NCBI GenBank assembly: GCA_016699325.1
Contig: CP064971.1
Coordinates: 1,240,001 to 1,304,000, forward strand
Direction: 5' to 3'
DNA: 64,000 nucleotides
Origin: Methanolinea sp.
Lineage (GTDB): Archaea > Halobacteriota > Methanomicrobia > Methanomicrobiales > Methanospirillaceae
Positions 8,538 through 16,616 of this stretch are shown piece by piece. Position numbers and translations under genes: made by a program. The notes beneath the pieces were generated by a model. It did not search any database. It was not told the DNA's origin and saw only the letters and a program-made list of their open reading frames with translations. Within the stretch, counting starts at the first letter, position 1, and the number at the start of each line of letters is the position of its first letter.

Positions 8538-9242
8538 TTACCGGGGCAGGGTGTACCGGGCCTCCATCTTTTTCCGGTACACGAAATAGAGCACTGCGAG
8601 GGTCCCGATGATCAGCGCGGCAATGGCCAATCCCAGGGCAGGGTTGGTCAGGAAGATCTCTTTGATTACTTCTGCCCCGAGGGCAATGATTGTGCAACCG
8701 GCAATCGCTCCTAGAGCAATTGCCACCATCACCTTCCCTGGGGAAAGCCCCATCATCCTTCCAACGAGGGTCCCCCCGATTCCCCCGCTCCCCTGCAGGG
8801 GAAACATCACGAACATCACCACCCCGGTGAAGTAGAACCGTTCCAGCCACGGGCGCCGGGCAAAGAACTCCTCTCCGTTGTCGATGAATTTCCGGATCCA
8901 CTTGCCAACGCCGGGTATCTTCAGGGCGATGTCAAAATTCAGGGCCATGAAAATCGCGGCAAGGATATCCATCAGGGCGATGGAAACAGCCATCAACCAC
9001 CAGGGAAGCCCGAGTGCGATCCCGATCGGAATAATCGACTCTTTTCCTGCCGGGGGCAGGATATAGGCGATGAGCAGTCCCCCGTGGGCAAGCCAGAGTT
9101 CATAGGGGAGGAAAAGCAGGAGGACACCCAGATAGGGGACGCCCAGCAGGAACGGGAGGGCAATCCGAAGGATCCGCTCGGGAATGCTGATATGCCGTTT
9201 CGGCATGAGTTCGAAGGCGGATGTGATAAGCGGATGGACCAT
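8538..9242 (-). CDS. Small multidrug export-like (PF06695) membrane protein
   Basis: The 234-residue integral membrane protein has about five or six hydrophobic helices. The hallmark glycine-rich loop QGSGGIGGTLVGRMMGLSPG lies near residue 150, followed by helices GKVMVAIALGAIAG and ALGLAIAALIIG. Such proteins are annotated as putative small multidrug exporters, but transport has rarely been shown. The N-terminal 35 residues are amphipathic. A GC-rich region with repeated cccgg lies between its stop and the convergent DUF2121 gene and may terminate both transcripts. Confidence 0.75.
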   Translation of the reverse strand: MVHPLITSAFELMPKRHISIPERILRIALPFLLGVPYLGVLLLFLPYELWLAHGGLLIAYILPPAGKESIIPIGIALGLPWWLMAVSIALMDILAAIFMALNFDIALKIPGVGKWIRKFIDNGEEFFARRPWLERFYFTGVVMFVMFPLQGSGGIGGTLVGRMMGLSPGKVMVAIALGAIAGCTIIALGAEVIKEIFLTNPALGLAIAALIIGTLAVLYFVYRKKMEARYTLPR

Positions 9243-9316
9243 GGAGTGCCAGCATACAGGATGGCAACACTGATCCGATATCTCTTGCGTTCTCTTCGCG
9301 ATGAGGGGAGGTTTCC

Positions 9317-9660
9317 ATGAAAGGATGTATTATATTCTACCAGGTCACACCGCCATTTGTCAGGTGAGTGGAACGCTGAACCCGAAGGTAAGCCTAATCA
9401 TCGAACAGTTTTTCCCCCAGATCGTTAATCGGCATATCCTCACCCGGTCTTCGGTCCAGTCCGCCCTCGAGGGACTCGACCGGTACAGGTCCATGGGATA
9501 CCAGGCCATCGGTCACTTCCCTGAAGGAGAGCGGGAGGAGAACCGGAAAGCCCTCGATGAAGCCTTTGCGGCAGCGGTCCGGCGGCTGAATGAGTTCCAT
9601 GACCAGGAAGCCGACATGACCGGACTGCCGGCTGAATACGGGAGCACGGACGCCTCCTGA
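9317..9660 (+). CDS. Conserved hypothetical protein, probably frameshifted near its start
   Basis: The long open frame covers 9325-9660 and encodes an amphipathic alpha/beta protein with LNPKVSLIIEQFFPQIVNR near its start and a helical C-terminus. That frame has no usable Shine-Dalgarno. The overlapping frame starting at ATG 9317 sits behind GGGGAGGT at ideal spacing and encodes MKGCIIFYQVTPPFVR before stopping at 9365. Joining the two at the GG run near 9363 gives a smooth protein of about 114 residues, so a one-base loss (GGG to GG) is likely. Function is unknown. It is 49 bp upstream of another small hypothetical gene. Confidence 0.55.
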
Positions 9661-9709
9661 GCCAACCGGAACGACTCTTTTTTCACCGGAGAGATCCTAT
9701 CCATGTTCG

Positions 9710-10072
9710 ATGGCGCGGAGGCTTTCCACCCGGGATATCGCGATCCTGAAGAAACTTGCACCGGAGCTTGATGACCAGCTCTACCCTGCATCCGCTAATG
9801 ACTTCTTTTCCATCCTGTCCCCGTTAGCAAACCATTTTGCCACCGATGACCTTGACTTCATCGACCGGTTGAAGCGGCTTTCTCCCGATGAACTGGCTTA
9901 CCTCATCGGCCGTATCCTTACCAGGAGCGAGAGCGTGGGGTGCATCCCGCCTGGTGCCCTGGTCCTTTTTGTAGAACACGTTGCCGATGTCATTTCGCTC
10001 GAGACCGCCGAGAAGATCATCACCGTCTATCAGGCCGGGAAGCCCTGCGGAGATGAAGGGGACCCGGAGTAA
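9710..10072 (+). CDS. Hypothetical helical protein
   Basis: The 120-residue, acidic, mostly helical protein has the repeated pattern RLSTRDIAILKKLAPELDDQL and FIDRLKRLSPDELAYLIGRILTR. There are no membrane segments or cysteine clusters (two isolated Cys). The alternating helix pattern resembles small regulatory or adaptor proteins, but I do not recognise a family. It lies just downstream of the frameshifted hypothetical gene on the same strand and is convergent with the DUF169 gene 6 bp away. Confidence 0.6.
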   Translation: MARRLSTRDIAILKKLAPELDDQLYPASANDFFSILSPLANHFATDDLDFIDRLKRLSPDELAYLIGRILTRSESVGCIPPGALVLFVEHVADVISLETAEKIITVYQAGKPCGDEGDPE

Positions 10073-10078
10073 CCGGCC

Positions 10079-10900
10079 TCATTTCTCCATCCTGGTATTC
10101 CGGTCAGGGAACGCAACCCCGGGTCTCCTGCTTATGAACGACCGGCTGATATTGTCTCCCATCCTCCGGGCTACGGTGATGGGAAGCCCGATGACCATGG
10201 TATCCGGGGGCAGCGCATGGTTTACGGTCGGATCCTGCGGGCCCATGAAGGCTGAACCGCGGGGGGCACCTGCCGCCATCCCGGCCGGGAAAGTCACGAG
10301 CGTGTCGCAGGCCGGGCCCCAGGGGACGAGCACTGGGAAGAATGGTTCTGCCCGATCGAAATGGACCAGGGCGGCCATGTTCCGGATCTGCTCGGCGTTT
10401 CCCAAACAGGAAATTGCACGGATTCCCGCCTCGTGGTCCGCCACCGATTCGCAGGTGCGGATAACCAGATATGGTCCCGCCGGTGTGACCGGTCCGATGG
10501 CATCGAAACATGCATTGACCAGTTCCGGTCCAGCCTTGAGATACTCCGCCGGGGCGTCCTGAATGCCCGGGCGGCCGGTCGAGACGAACCAGCTGATCGC
10601 CGGCGGACGCATGGTGTACCCGGTGTGGGAAAGCCCGCCGGGACAGCACCCCTGGCTCACGTTGCTGCCGATATAAACTGCCGGCGGGCCCTCGTTCATC
10701 GCCATCCGGAACATGGTCACAGCGATGCAGCGGTGAACAGAGGACAGCGGGACCGCATCAAAAGGAGGCTCTGGCGATCCGCACACGGCCAGAGGTTTTG
10801 TATTTAACCGGAACGCAGACGCGATCATCCGGCCCAGTTCGCGAATGGAAAGGTCAGGCATGGACAACCATTTGGGATTTCTTCCGTATAGGTCTTTCAT
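10079..10900 (-). CDS. DUF169 domain protein
   Basis: The 273-residue protein matches DUF169 in its layout: a strand with KPLAVCGSPEPP near 35, then CIAVTMFRMAMNEGPPAVY near 58, a cysteine pair in SQGCCPGGLSHTGY near 83, ACFDAIGPVT near 130, and RTCESVADHEAGIRAISCLGNAEQI near 148. DUF169 is common in anaerobes and methanogens and has no firm function; conserved cysteines suggest metal or cofactor binding. No strong Shine-Dalgarno is seen, and a gap of 265 bp separates it from the divergent lipoprotein gene. Confidence 0.75.
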   Translation of the reverse strand: MKDLYGRNPKWLSMPDLSIRELGRMIASAFRLNTKPLAVCGSPEPPFDAVPLSSVHRCIAVTMFRMAMNEGPPAVYIGSNVSQGCCPGGLSHTGYTMRPPAISWFVSTGRPGIQDAPAEYLKAGPELVNACFDAIGPVTPAGPYLVIRTCESVADHEAGIRAISCLGNAEQIRNMAALVHFDRAEPFFPVLVPWGPACDTLVTFPAGMAAGAPRGSAFMGPQDPTVNHALPPDTMVIGLPITVARRMGDNISRSFISRRPGVAFPDRNTRMEK

Positions 10901-11165
10901 GCACCCGGTCCTGCCCGGTCAGCGTTGGAGGATCGGTGCCGGTTCAGGCATCCCGCGATGAGGCATCAGTTATGCAACCGGTGTCCTGGTTTTTTCCTGC
11001 TTGCTGCCGCAGTCATCGCTTCCGGATATAGCATGCTCCTGATGGAACCCTGAATTCCTGCAACGGCAAGGGACGGTATGCCGGGAAACAGGCCCTGTCG
11101 GTGGACGGTCGGGACGAGGTGGGAAAGTACTAATATTCCCCCCTCCCAAGCTTCCCTGATTGAGT

Positions 11166-11789
11166 ATGATTGCCCGGAATATTCCCTTTATCGGAGTTCT
11201 TTTCATCCTCCTCGCAGCTGTCCTCATCTGTGGCTGCACCCACCAGCCGGCAGCTCCCGTCCAGACACCGGTAGCGACCACCGCCCCGACACCCGGAATG
11301 CCGAACCCCGCTTCCGTGTATTGTGAGGAAATAGGCGGCAGGGTCGAGATCATGAAGAACCCTGACGGATCAGAGTATGGGATGTGCACCTTCCCCAATG
11401 GCACCAGCTGCGAGGAGTGGGCGCTTTTCCGCGGTGAAGGGTGCAAACCTGGTTCCACCGTTGGAATGCCGAACCCCGCTTCCGTGTATTGTGAGGAAAT
11501 CGGCGGCAGGGTCGAGATCATGAAGAACCCTGACGGATCAGAGTATGGGATGTGCACCTTCCCCAATGGCACCAGCTGCGAGGAGTGGGCGCTTTTCCGC
11601 GGTGAAGGGTGCAAACCTGGTTCCACCGTTGGAATGCCGAACCCCGCTTCCGTGTATTGTGAGGGAATCGGCGGCAGTGTCGAGATCATGAAGAACCCTG
11701 ACGGATCAGAGTATGGGATGTGCACCTTCCCCAATGGCACCAGCTGCGAGGAGTGGGCGCTTTTCCGCGGTGAAGGGTGCAAGGCCTGA
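11166..11789 (+). CDS. Secreted lipoprotein with three near-identical DUF333 repeats
   Basis: The 207-residue protein has an N-terminal signal with a hydrophobic helix and the lipobox-like ending LICGC, so it is probably lipid-anchored outside the cell. A Pro/Thr-rich linker follows. Then come three copies of a 56-residue unit with NPASVYCEEIGG, NPDGSEYGMCTFPNGTSCEEW and GEGC, matching DUF333 (putative hemolysin family). Four cysteines per unit suggest disulfides. The copies are nearly identical in DNA. Start 11166 is ATG; a TTG two codons earlier is less likely. Function is unknown. Confidence 0.85.
   Translation: MIARNIPFIGVLFILLAAVLICGCTHQPAAPVQTPVATTAPTPGMPNPASVYCEEIGGRVEIMKNPDGSEYGMCTFPNGTSCEEWALFRGEGCKPGSTVGMPNPASVYCEEIGGRVEIMKNPDGSEYGMCTFPNGTSCEEWALFRGEGCKPGSTVGMPNPASVYCEGIGGSVEIMKNPDGSEYGMCTFPNGTSCEEWALFRGEGCKA
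11295..11789 (+). repeat. 168-bp coding tandem repeat, three copies
   Basis: Units begin at 11295, 11463 and 11631 with an exact 168-bp period. Only a handful of base changes separate them (for example ataggc versus atcggc, and agggtc versus agtgtc in the third). The third copy ends in the stop codon. The low divergence points to recent duplication or ongoing homogenisation. Confidence 0.95.
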
Positions 11790-11863
11790 GGATCTCCTTT
11801 ACTCTTTTTAACCGGGTCATCCTCTGAAAATTTTCTTCGGAAGAACGCTCTTTGAAAAAAGGG

Positions 11864-12322
11864 TTACCGGGTGTAGATGGCGATAGCCTGGCCACCATAC
11901 TGGATCGTGTGGCCCTCCATCGCTGCTTTCAGGGCATCTGTATCCGAGCCGGGTTTTATATTGAGAGGGCCGTCCAGCCCGTAGACATTGAAGTAGTAGG
12001 TATGGGTATCCCCTTTCTGCGGGCAGGGGCCATAATACCCGATGGTATGGAAGTCATTTATTCCCTGCACCGCGGCGATGGGATGGGTGACGATCGGCTC
12101 TTTGGGGATGTTCTCCGGGATGACTGCCCGTGCTTCGATGTTCCAGATAATCCACTGGCAGGTCCGTTCGTCAGTCCCGGTCCAGTCCTCGAGTATGATC
12201 GCCAGGAACGGGGACCGGATTCGATCAATGAAGATCTCGGGCGAGATGTTCTCCCCATCGCAGGTATGCTTCCGGGGGAACATCTTCTTGTCGAATTCGA
12301 TACTGATTACCAGGTTTTCCAT
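11864..12322 (-). CDS. YbhB/YbcL-type PEBP family protein
   Basis: The 152-residue protein has the phosphatidylethanolamine-binding-protein core seen in bacterial YbhB and YbcL: KHTCDGENISPE near residue 18, FLAIILEDWTGTD near 39, WIIWNIEA near 57, and GYYGPCPQKGDTHTYYFNVYGLD near 94, which lines the anion-binding pocket. There is no signal peptide, so it is cytoplasmic. The start has AAAGGAGGAATT. The ligand is unknown, and it is isolated between the DUF333 lipoprotein and tRNA-Gly. Confidence 0.9.
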   Translation of the reverse strand: MENLVISIEFDKKMFPRKHTCDGENISPEIFIDRIRSPFLAIILEDWTGTDERTCQWIIWNIEARAVIPENIPKEPIVTHPIAAVQGINDFHTIGYYGPCPQKGDTHTYYFNVYGLDGPLNIKPGSDTDALKAAMEGHTIQYGGQAIAIYTR

Positions 12323-12476
12323 TTGAAAATTCCTCCTTTGGTAGGGTATACAGGTGGAGATCCCATGAATGTTTTGCCGGAAAAACGAGGTTCATTTCAA
12401 CAAGAGATCAGTTCTTGACCCGGGGATTTATGAACATCCTGCACCGGGTTCCGGACGAAAAACATGGAACTTGAGA

Positions 12477-12548
12477 TGCGCCGACCGGGACTCGAACCCG
12501 GGTTTAGGCGTTGGCAACGCCTAGTGATAACCACTACACTATCGGCGC
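12477..12548 (-). tRNA. tRNA-Gly (GCC)
   Basis: The minus strand gives a full 72-nt cloverleaf. The acceptor stem GCGCCGA pairs with TCGGCGC, with discriminator A. The anticodon stem is AGGCG/CGCCT with loop TTGCCAA (anticodon GCC), and the T arm is CCGGG-TTCGAGT-CCCGG. CCA is not encoded. A TATA-like cttaatactc lies about 30 bp upstream. Confidence 0.96.
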
Positions 12549-12644
12549 AATGCTCTCAACGATACGCGGTAAAGAGTATTAAGGGTATCGAATCGCCGTC
12601 AGGACAGTCGGGTTTCCGATACGCTCCTTCGCGAAACGCCTGGT

Positions 12645-13706
12645 TCAGTTCCCTATGATCCGGATTGCGTTCTTCCGGATCGTCAGCAGGACCCGGGAGC
12701 CTACCCGGAGTGTCATATCATCCGCCTTTTCCCGGACCATCACTGCGGAGAGCTTCGCACCGGCATCGATCCTGACCCTGGTAAGGTATCCAGCCTGGGT
12801 GATGGCGGTTATAACCCCCTGAACGGTATTTTCTAGGCCGGGACGGGGTGCCTGTGGCGGATGGATCACGATTTCATCGGCGCCGATACAGAAAGTGACG
12901 CCACGCCCTTCGGGGAGGGTGCAGGATGCACGTAGTTGCAGCCCTGAGGCATCGATCAGGCATTCACCGTCGCTCGATGAGACTATCACTCCTTCCATTA
13001 CATTCTCATACCCGATGAACTCGGCAACCTGTCGGTTGGCCGGGGTCGCATAGACATCCCGGACCGATCCCTCCTGTTCGAGAGATCCCTCCATGATCAG
13101 GGCCATACGGGTGCCGAGCGAGAGGATCTCGTGGCGATCGTGGCTTACCTGGACGATGGTGAGAGCGTTCTCCCGGTGGATATCCTTGAGTACCTGGATG
13201 AAATACTCCTTCATGCCCGGATCGAGTGCCGAGAGCGGTTCATCGAGGAGGAGGATATCGGGGTCGATGGCCAGGGCCCGGGCCAGCGCCACCCGCTGCA
13301 TCTCGCCCCCGGAAAGCGTCAGGGTCGCACGGGACCGCAGGTGCACAATACCGAACCGGGACAACAACCCCTCAACCGTCTTTTTGATCTCCCCGGAGGG
13401 GAGGTGGTGCATCCTCAAACCGAATGCGATGTTCTTTTCCACCGTCATGTGCGGGAAGAGTGAGTAGTCCTGGTATACCAGCCCCACTCCCCGGTGCTCA
13501 GGGGGGATAATGCTCACGTCCTTCCCAGAGAGGAGAATTCTTCCTTTATCGGGAACATGGAGGCCGGCAATGGCCTCAAGGATGATGGTCTTTCCTGCAC
13601 CGGAAGGTCCGATGATGAAAAAGTATTCACCATCCCTGACGGTAAACGAGATGTCCTTGAGGGAGAACTCACCGAGGGTGAGGGTGACATGGTCAAACGC
13701 GATCAT
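12645..13706 (-). CDS. wtpC: Tungstate/molybdate ABC transporter ATP-binding protein
   Basis: The 353-residue ABC ATPase has Walker A GPSGAGKT (about 33), a Q-loop in LVYQDYSLFPHMTV, signature LSGGEMQRVALARAL (about 132), Walker B DILLLDEP, and the H-loop in VSHDRHE. A C-terminal TOBE-like oxyanion domain (about 240-353) is typical of ModC/WtpC. It energises uptake of tungstate or molybdate for formylmethanofuran and formate dehydrogenases. It overlaps wtpB by 14 bp and ends the wtpABC transcript on the minus strand. Confidence 0.93.
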   Translation of the reverse strand: MIAFDHVTLTLGEFSLKDISFTVRDGEYFFIIGPSGAGKTIILEAIAGLHVPDKGRILLSGKDVSIIPPEHRGVGLVYQDYSLFPHMTVEKNIAFGLRMHHLPSGEIKKTVEGLLSRFGIVHLRSRATLTLSGGEMQRVALARALAIDPDILLLDEPLSALDPGMKEYFIQVLKDIHRENALTIVQVSHDRHEILSLGTRMALIMEGSLEQEGSVRDVYATPANRQVAEFIGYENVMEGVIVSSSDGECLIDASGLQLRASCTLPEGRGVTFCIGADEIVIHPPQAPRPGLENTVQGVITAITQAGYLTRVRIDAGAKLSAVMVREKADDMTLRVGSRVLLTIRKNAIRIIGN

Positions 13707-14529
13707 CGTAGCTCCCCAGGTACCGGGTGACGACCCGCAGCACCAGGAACACCGAAAAACTGGCCATGATCATCAGGAAAGCGATCGCACTGCTCTCCTT
13801 GAGCCCGCCGGTCGTGAACCGGTAATAGATGAGCGTGGAGACGATCATCGGGTAATAGGCGATCATGATAACGGCAGCAAACTCGCTGATCGCCCGGCCC
13901 CAGGCCAGCACACTTCCGTTCAGGATGTGCCGGGCGGAGAGCGGGAGCACAACCAGTATGAATGCTTTGAACCGGGTCGCTCCCAGGGTCCGGGCCACGT
14001 TCTCGATATGGAGTGGCACCTTTTGGAAACCTTCCCTGACGGTGTTGATGTAGAAGGGCATGGAGACGAAGAGCATGGCCACGACGATTCCCGGGATTGC
14101 GTCTTCAAATACAATTCCGATCCCCTTCAACGGTGCTCCCAGGAGCCCCCGCTGCATGAAGAGCAGGTAGACCATGATCCCTGCCACGGTATGGGGAAGC
14201 ACGAGCGGGATGTCGATCAGGGCCTCGATCAGGCTGTTTACCCGCGAATGGGTCCGTGCAAGGACATACGCAAGGGGTGTCCCAAAGAGGAGGAGGATTA
14301 ACACCACCATGAGACCTGCCCCAAATGTCAGGAGGATGGAATTGACCACCCGGGAATCGGTAGCTACCTTGATTAGGAAGGGAAGATCGGCAAGCTGGGT
14401 CAGGGTAATGGTCGCCAGGGCCAGGAATGAGAAGATGACCAGGGTTGACCCAATGAGCGAAAAGACGATCAGGGTTGAATCGACCTTCTTGTAGCGCGCC
14501 CATATGGATTTTTCCCCTGCATCAGTCAT
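13693..14529 (-). CDS. wtpB: Tungstate/molybdate ABC transporter permease
   Basis: The 278-residue protein has about six hydrophobic helices and the binding-protein-dependent transport EAA loop (ENVARTLGATRFKAFILVVLPLS near 190) that contacts the ATPase. LPHTVAGIMVYLLF near 125 is typical of ModB/WtpB. The start has AAAGAGGAAGAAA immediately upstream. It is the second gene of wtpABC, 103 bp after wtpA and overlapping wtpC. The specificity for tungstate comes from WtpA. Confidence 0.93.
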   Translation of the reverse strand: MTDAGEKSIWARYKKVDSTLIVFSLIGSTLVIFSFLALATITLTQLADLPFLIKVATDSRVVNSILLTFGAGLMVVLILLLFGTPLAYVLARTHSRVNSLIEALIDIPLVLPHTVAGIMVYLLFMQRGLLGAPLKGIGIVFEDAIPGIVVAMLFVSMPFYINTVREGFQKVPLHIENVARTLGATRFKAFILVVLPLSARHILNGSVLAWGRAISEFAAVIMIAYYPMIVSTLIYYRFTTGGLKESSAIAFLMIMASFSVFLVLRVVTRYLGSYDDRV

Positions 14530-14632
14530 TTTCTTCCTCTTTCAGGGACCGGGCGGCTGAGGTGATCCGCACGCATCTTTGACAAAATCCCCTGGAAAAC
14601 ATGTACCCATTTACTGGCTGCAGAAAAAAAGG

Positions 14633-15700
14633 TTAGGATTTCATTTCGACCATGCCGGCCAGCTCGGGGGGAACAGCTCCAAATCCGCCGGCGGGGACAA
14701 TCGGCGGCTGGCCGTCGGCGGTCATGATAGCCTGGCCTTCAGGGCCGATCAGCATCTGGACGAAGAGAACCCCGTACTCAGGGTGCTCGGCGATCTTTGG
14801 TACTGTTACACCAAAGATAATGGGTGTTCCTACGTACATGGTCGTTCCGTCTCCTTTCTTAGCTTTTACCTGGACCGTCGCGTAGTCGTCTGCATAATCG
14901 ACAGATGAGAGATCGATTGCCTCAGGAAGCACGACATACTCCAGGTCATTCTGCACCGAGACGCTGATGTACTCCCAGGCATAATCGATGCCGCCGGCCT
15001 GCACCATTTGGACCAGCTCGACGCTCTTGGGGCGGATGGTCAACTTGGTGCCGTCAGGTGTCGGGTCAGTTGCATCGATAGTCCAGACCCCGCCGCTCTC
15101 GGATGTCGTGATACCGCTGTGGTCACCGATAAGAGTCTTAAAGATACTACTATCGCCGTAGTAGCCCTCGGCGAGCTTGATTACCATGGGGGTACGGTAC
15201 CCGGCCGGGTCGGCATTGGGATCGGAGAATGCCCACCGGACCCCATCCCGGGCGAGGATCTTGTACCAGTTGTCAGCGTTTATCTCGGAGGCAAATTTGC
15301 TGTTGTTCGTGTATGCGATTGTCATCCGGTTCTTGGCAAACGTGATGTACCAGTCGGCATCTGCAGGCACCATGTACTGGGGAATCAGGAGATAATCGGC
15401 CGATGCAACCACTTCGGCCGGCTTGTCGAGGTCGGTCACCTTCTTGATGCAATCCACACTGCCGGCCGGTTCGAGGAGGACTTCGGTGTTGGGATACTTC
15501 GCTTCGTACTTGGCTTTCAGTTTCTCAAAAGGCCCGGTCAGGCTTCCCGCATGGAACACCTTTACCGTGATCTTCTCCCCCGGAGCAGTTGTGACAGGGG
15601 GCGTTACCGGCGATCCGGGTTCCTTGCTGACGCAGGCGCAGGATAGAAGCAGGCCCATGACGAGAATGGTTAATGCAAGGTACTTTACAATTTGTTTCAT
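14633..15700 (-). CDS. wtpA: Tungstate/molybdate-binding lipoprotein
   Basis: The 355-residue protein has an N-terminal signal with lipobox LLLSCAC, a Pro/Thr linker, and the WtpA-type binding core: VKVFHAGSLTGPFEKL near residue 47, LEPAGSVDCIKKVTDL near 77, VASADYLLIPQ near 99, and GPEGQAIMTADGQPP near 325. It captures the oxyanion outside the membrane for WtpBC. Length and motifs fit the archaeal WtpA/ModA group, where tungstate is the usual ligand. It is the first gene of the operon, and an AT-rich promoter lies within 60 bp upstream. Confidence 0.94.
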   Translation of the reverse strand: MKQIVKYLALTILVMGLLLSCACVSKEPGSPVTPPVTTAPGEKITVKVFHAGSLTGPFEKLKAKYEAKYPNTEVLLEPAGSVDCIKKVTDLDKPAEVVASADYLLIPQYMVPADADWYITFAKNRMTIAYTNNSKFASEINADNWYKILARDGVRWAFSDPNADPAGYRTPMVIKLAEGYYGDSSIFKTLIGDHSGITTSESGGVWTIDATDPTPDGTKLTIRPKSVELVQMVQAGGIDYAWEYISVSVQNDLEYVVLPEAIDLSSVDYADDYATVQVKAKKGDGTTMYVGTPIIFGVTVPKIAEHPEYGVLFVQMLIGPEGQAIMTADGQPPIVPAGGFGAVPPELAGMVEMKS

Positions 15701-15711
15701 AATCGTAGTGT

Positions 15712-15745
15712 ATACAGTCCTCTATAATAAGTCTGCTTACATGTG
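15712..15745 (-). promoter_or_regulatory. Probable wtpA promoter region
   Basis: Reading toward wtpA, acttattata (TATA-like) is followed by a tgtataca palindrome about 15 bp before the start codon. The palindrome could be an operator; no known metal-responsive site is recognised. Confidence 0.45.
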
Positions 15746-15992
15746 CTGTAATGCGTCCAGGAGAGCATTGAAAAAAAAGTGTGTTCGAAACGGCATCGTG
15801 TCAGGTATCTTCCATTGTCTTTTTCGTCAGCGCCCTGTCCACGGTACGAAACTGTCGAACCAGGCCTTGAAAAAGGACCTTTTTTTCCATATTTTGAGAG
15901 CCGGGAACAGGCAGCGCCCAGCCACCTTTCTCGTATGAAATCCACCCCGAATCCAACATCTTAATTAAAAAAGAGAAGGTAGATCTATAGCA

Positions 15993-16616
15993 ATGATCCC
16001 CCTCATGCTGGACTTCTCAGGCAAGAAGGTGACAATATTCGGAGGGGGGGATGTCGGCGTCCGGAAGGCAGGGTTTTTCTGCAGGGAAGCGGAAGTGACA
16101 GTATACTCACGGTCATTCTCATCACGCCTCGCAGGGATGGGAGTGACCCTGGTAGAAACGGATCTCTCCGTGAAATCTGATAATGAACTCCTGCAGCTAC
16201 TCACCGGGTCAGACCTCGCTGTTGCCACGACACCGGACCCGGTTTTAAACAACCGAATCGGCGCCCTGTGCCGATCGCAGGGGATCCTGTTCAACAACGC
16301 CCGCGGAGAACCGGGGGACGTGGTGATCCCCTCTGTGATTCGGGGAGAGAACTTCACCCTCTCCATAACAACCGCGGGGAAGAGCCCGGCTATAAGCAGG
16401 TATCTCCGGGAACATCTCCAGTCTTCCCTCCCCTGCCTTGAACGGATGATCAGGCTCCAGGAACGGCTCCGCCGTTTTCTCCGGCAAACGGAACCCGAAA
16501 TCATGAAACGGCGGGAGATTCTCGTATCCGTTCTCAATGACCCGGATGCCTGGGAAGCGTTGCGGGAAGGGGAGGATGCTGCATGGAATCTCATCGAGAG
16601 GAAGTATCTGGCATGA
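15993..16616 (+). CDS. Precorrin-2 dehydrogenase/sirohydrochlorin ferrochelatase (CysG-N/Met8-like)
   Basis: The 207-residue protein starts with a Rossmann fold, IFGGGDVGVRKAGFF, the NAD-binding signature of this family. NARGEPGDVVIPSVIRGENFTLSITTAGKSPAISRYLRE (split here across 113-150) is the central dimer domain. It oxidises precorrin-2 to sirohydrochlorin for siroheme and for F430 and cobamide synthesis. It is the first gene of a six-gene tetrapyrrole operon; its stop overlaps the hemA start (ATGA at 16613). Confidence 0.93.
   Translation: MIPLMLDFSGKKVTIFGGGDVGVRKAGFFCREAEVTVYSRSFSSRLAGMGVTLVETDLSVKSDNELLQLLTGSDLAVATTPDPVLNNRIGALCRSQGILFNNARGEPGDVVIPSVIRGENFTLSITTAGKSPAISRYLREHLQSSLPCLERMIRLQERLRRFLRQTEPEIMKRREILVSVLNDPDAWEALREGEDAAWNLIERKYLA

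Noticed and set aside
11295..11789. Tandem repeats considered as a CRISPR-like array
   Set aside because: The units are contiguous coding sequence with no spacers.
13510..14301. A 263-codon plus-strand frame
   Set aside because: It runs antisense to wtpB and wtpC and gives a His/Asp-rich low-complexity product.
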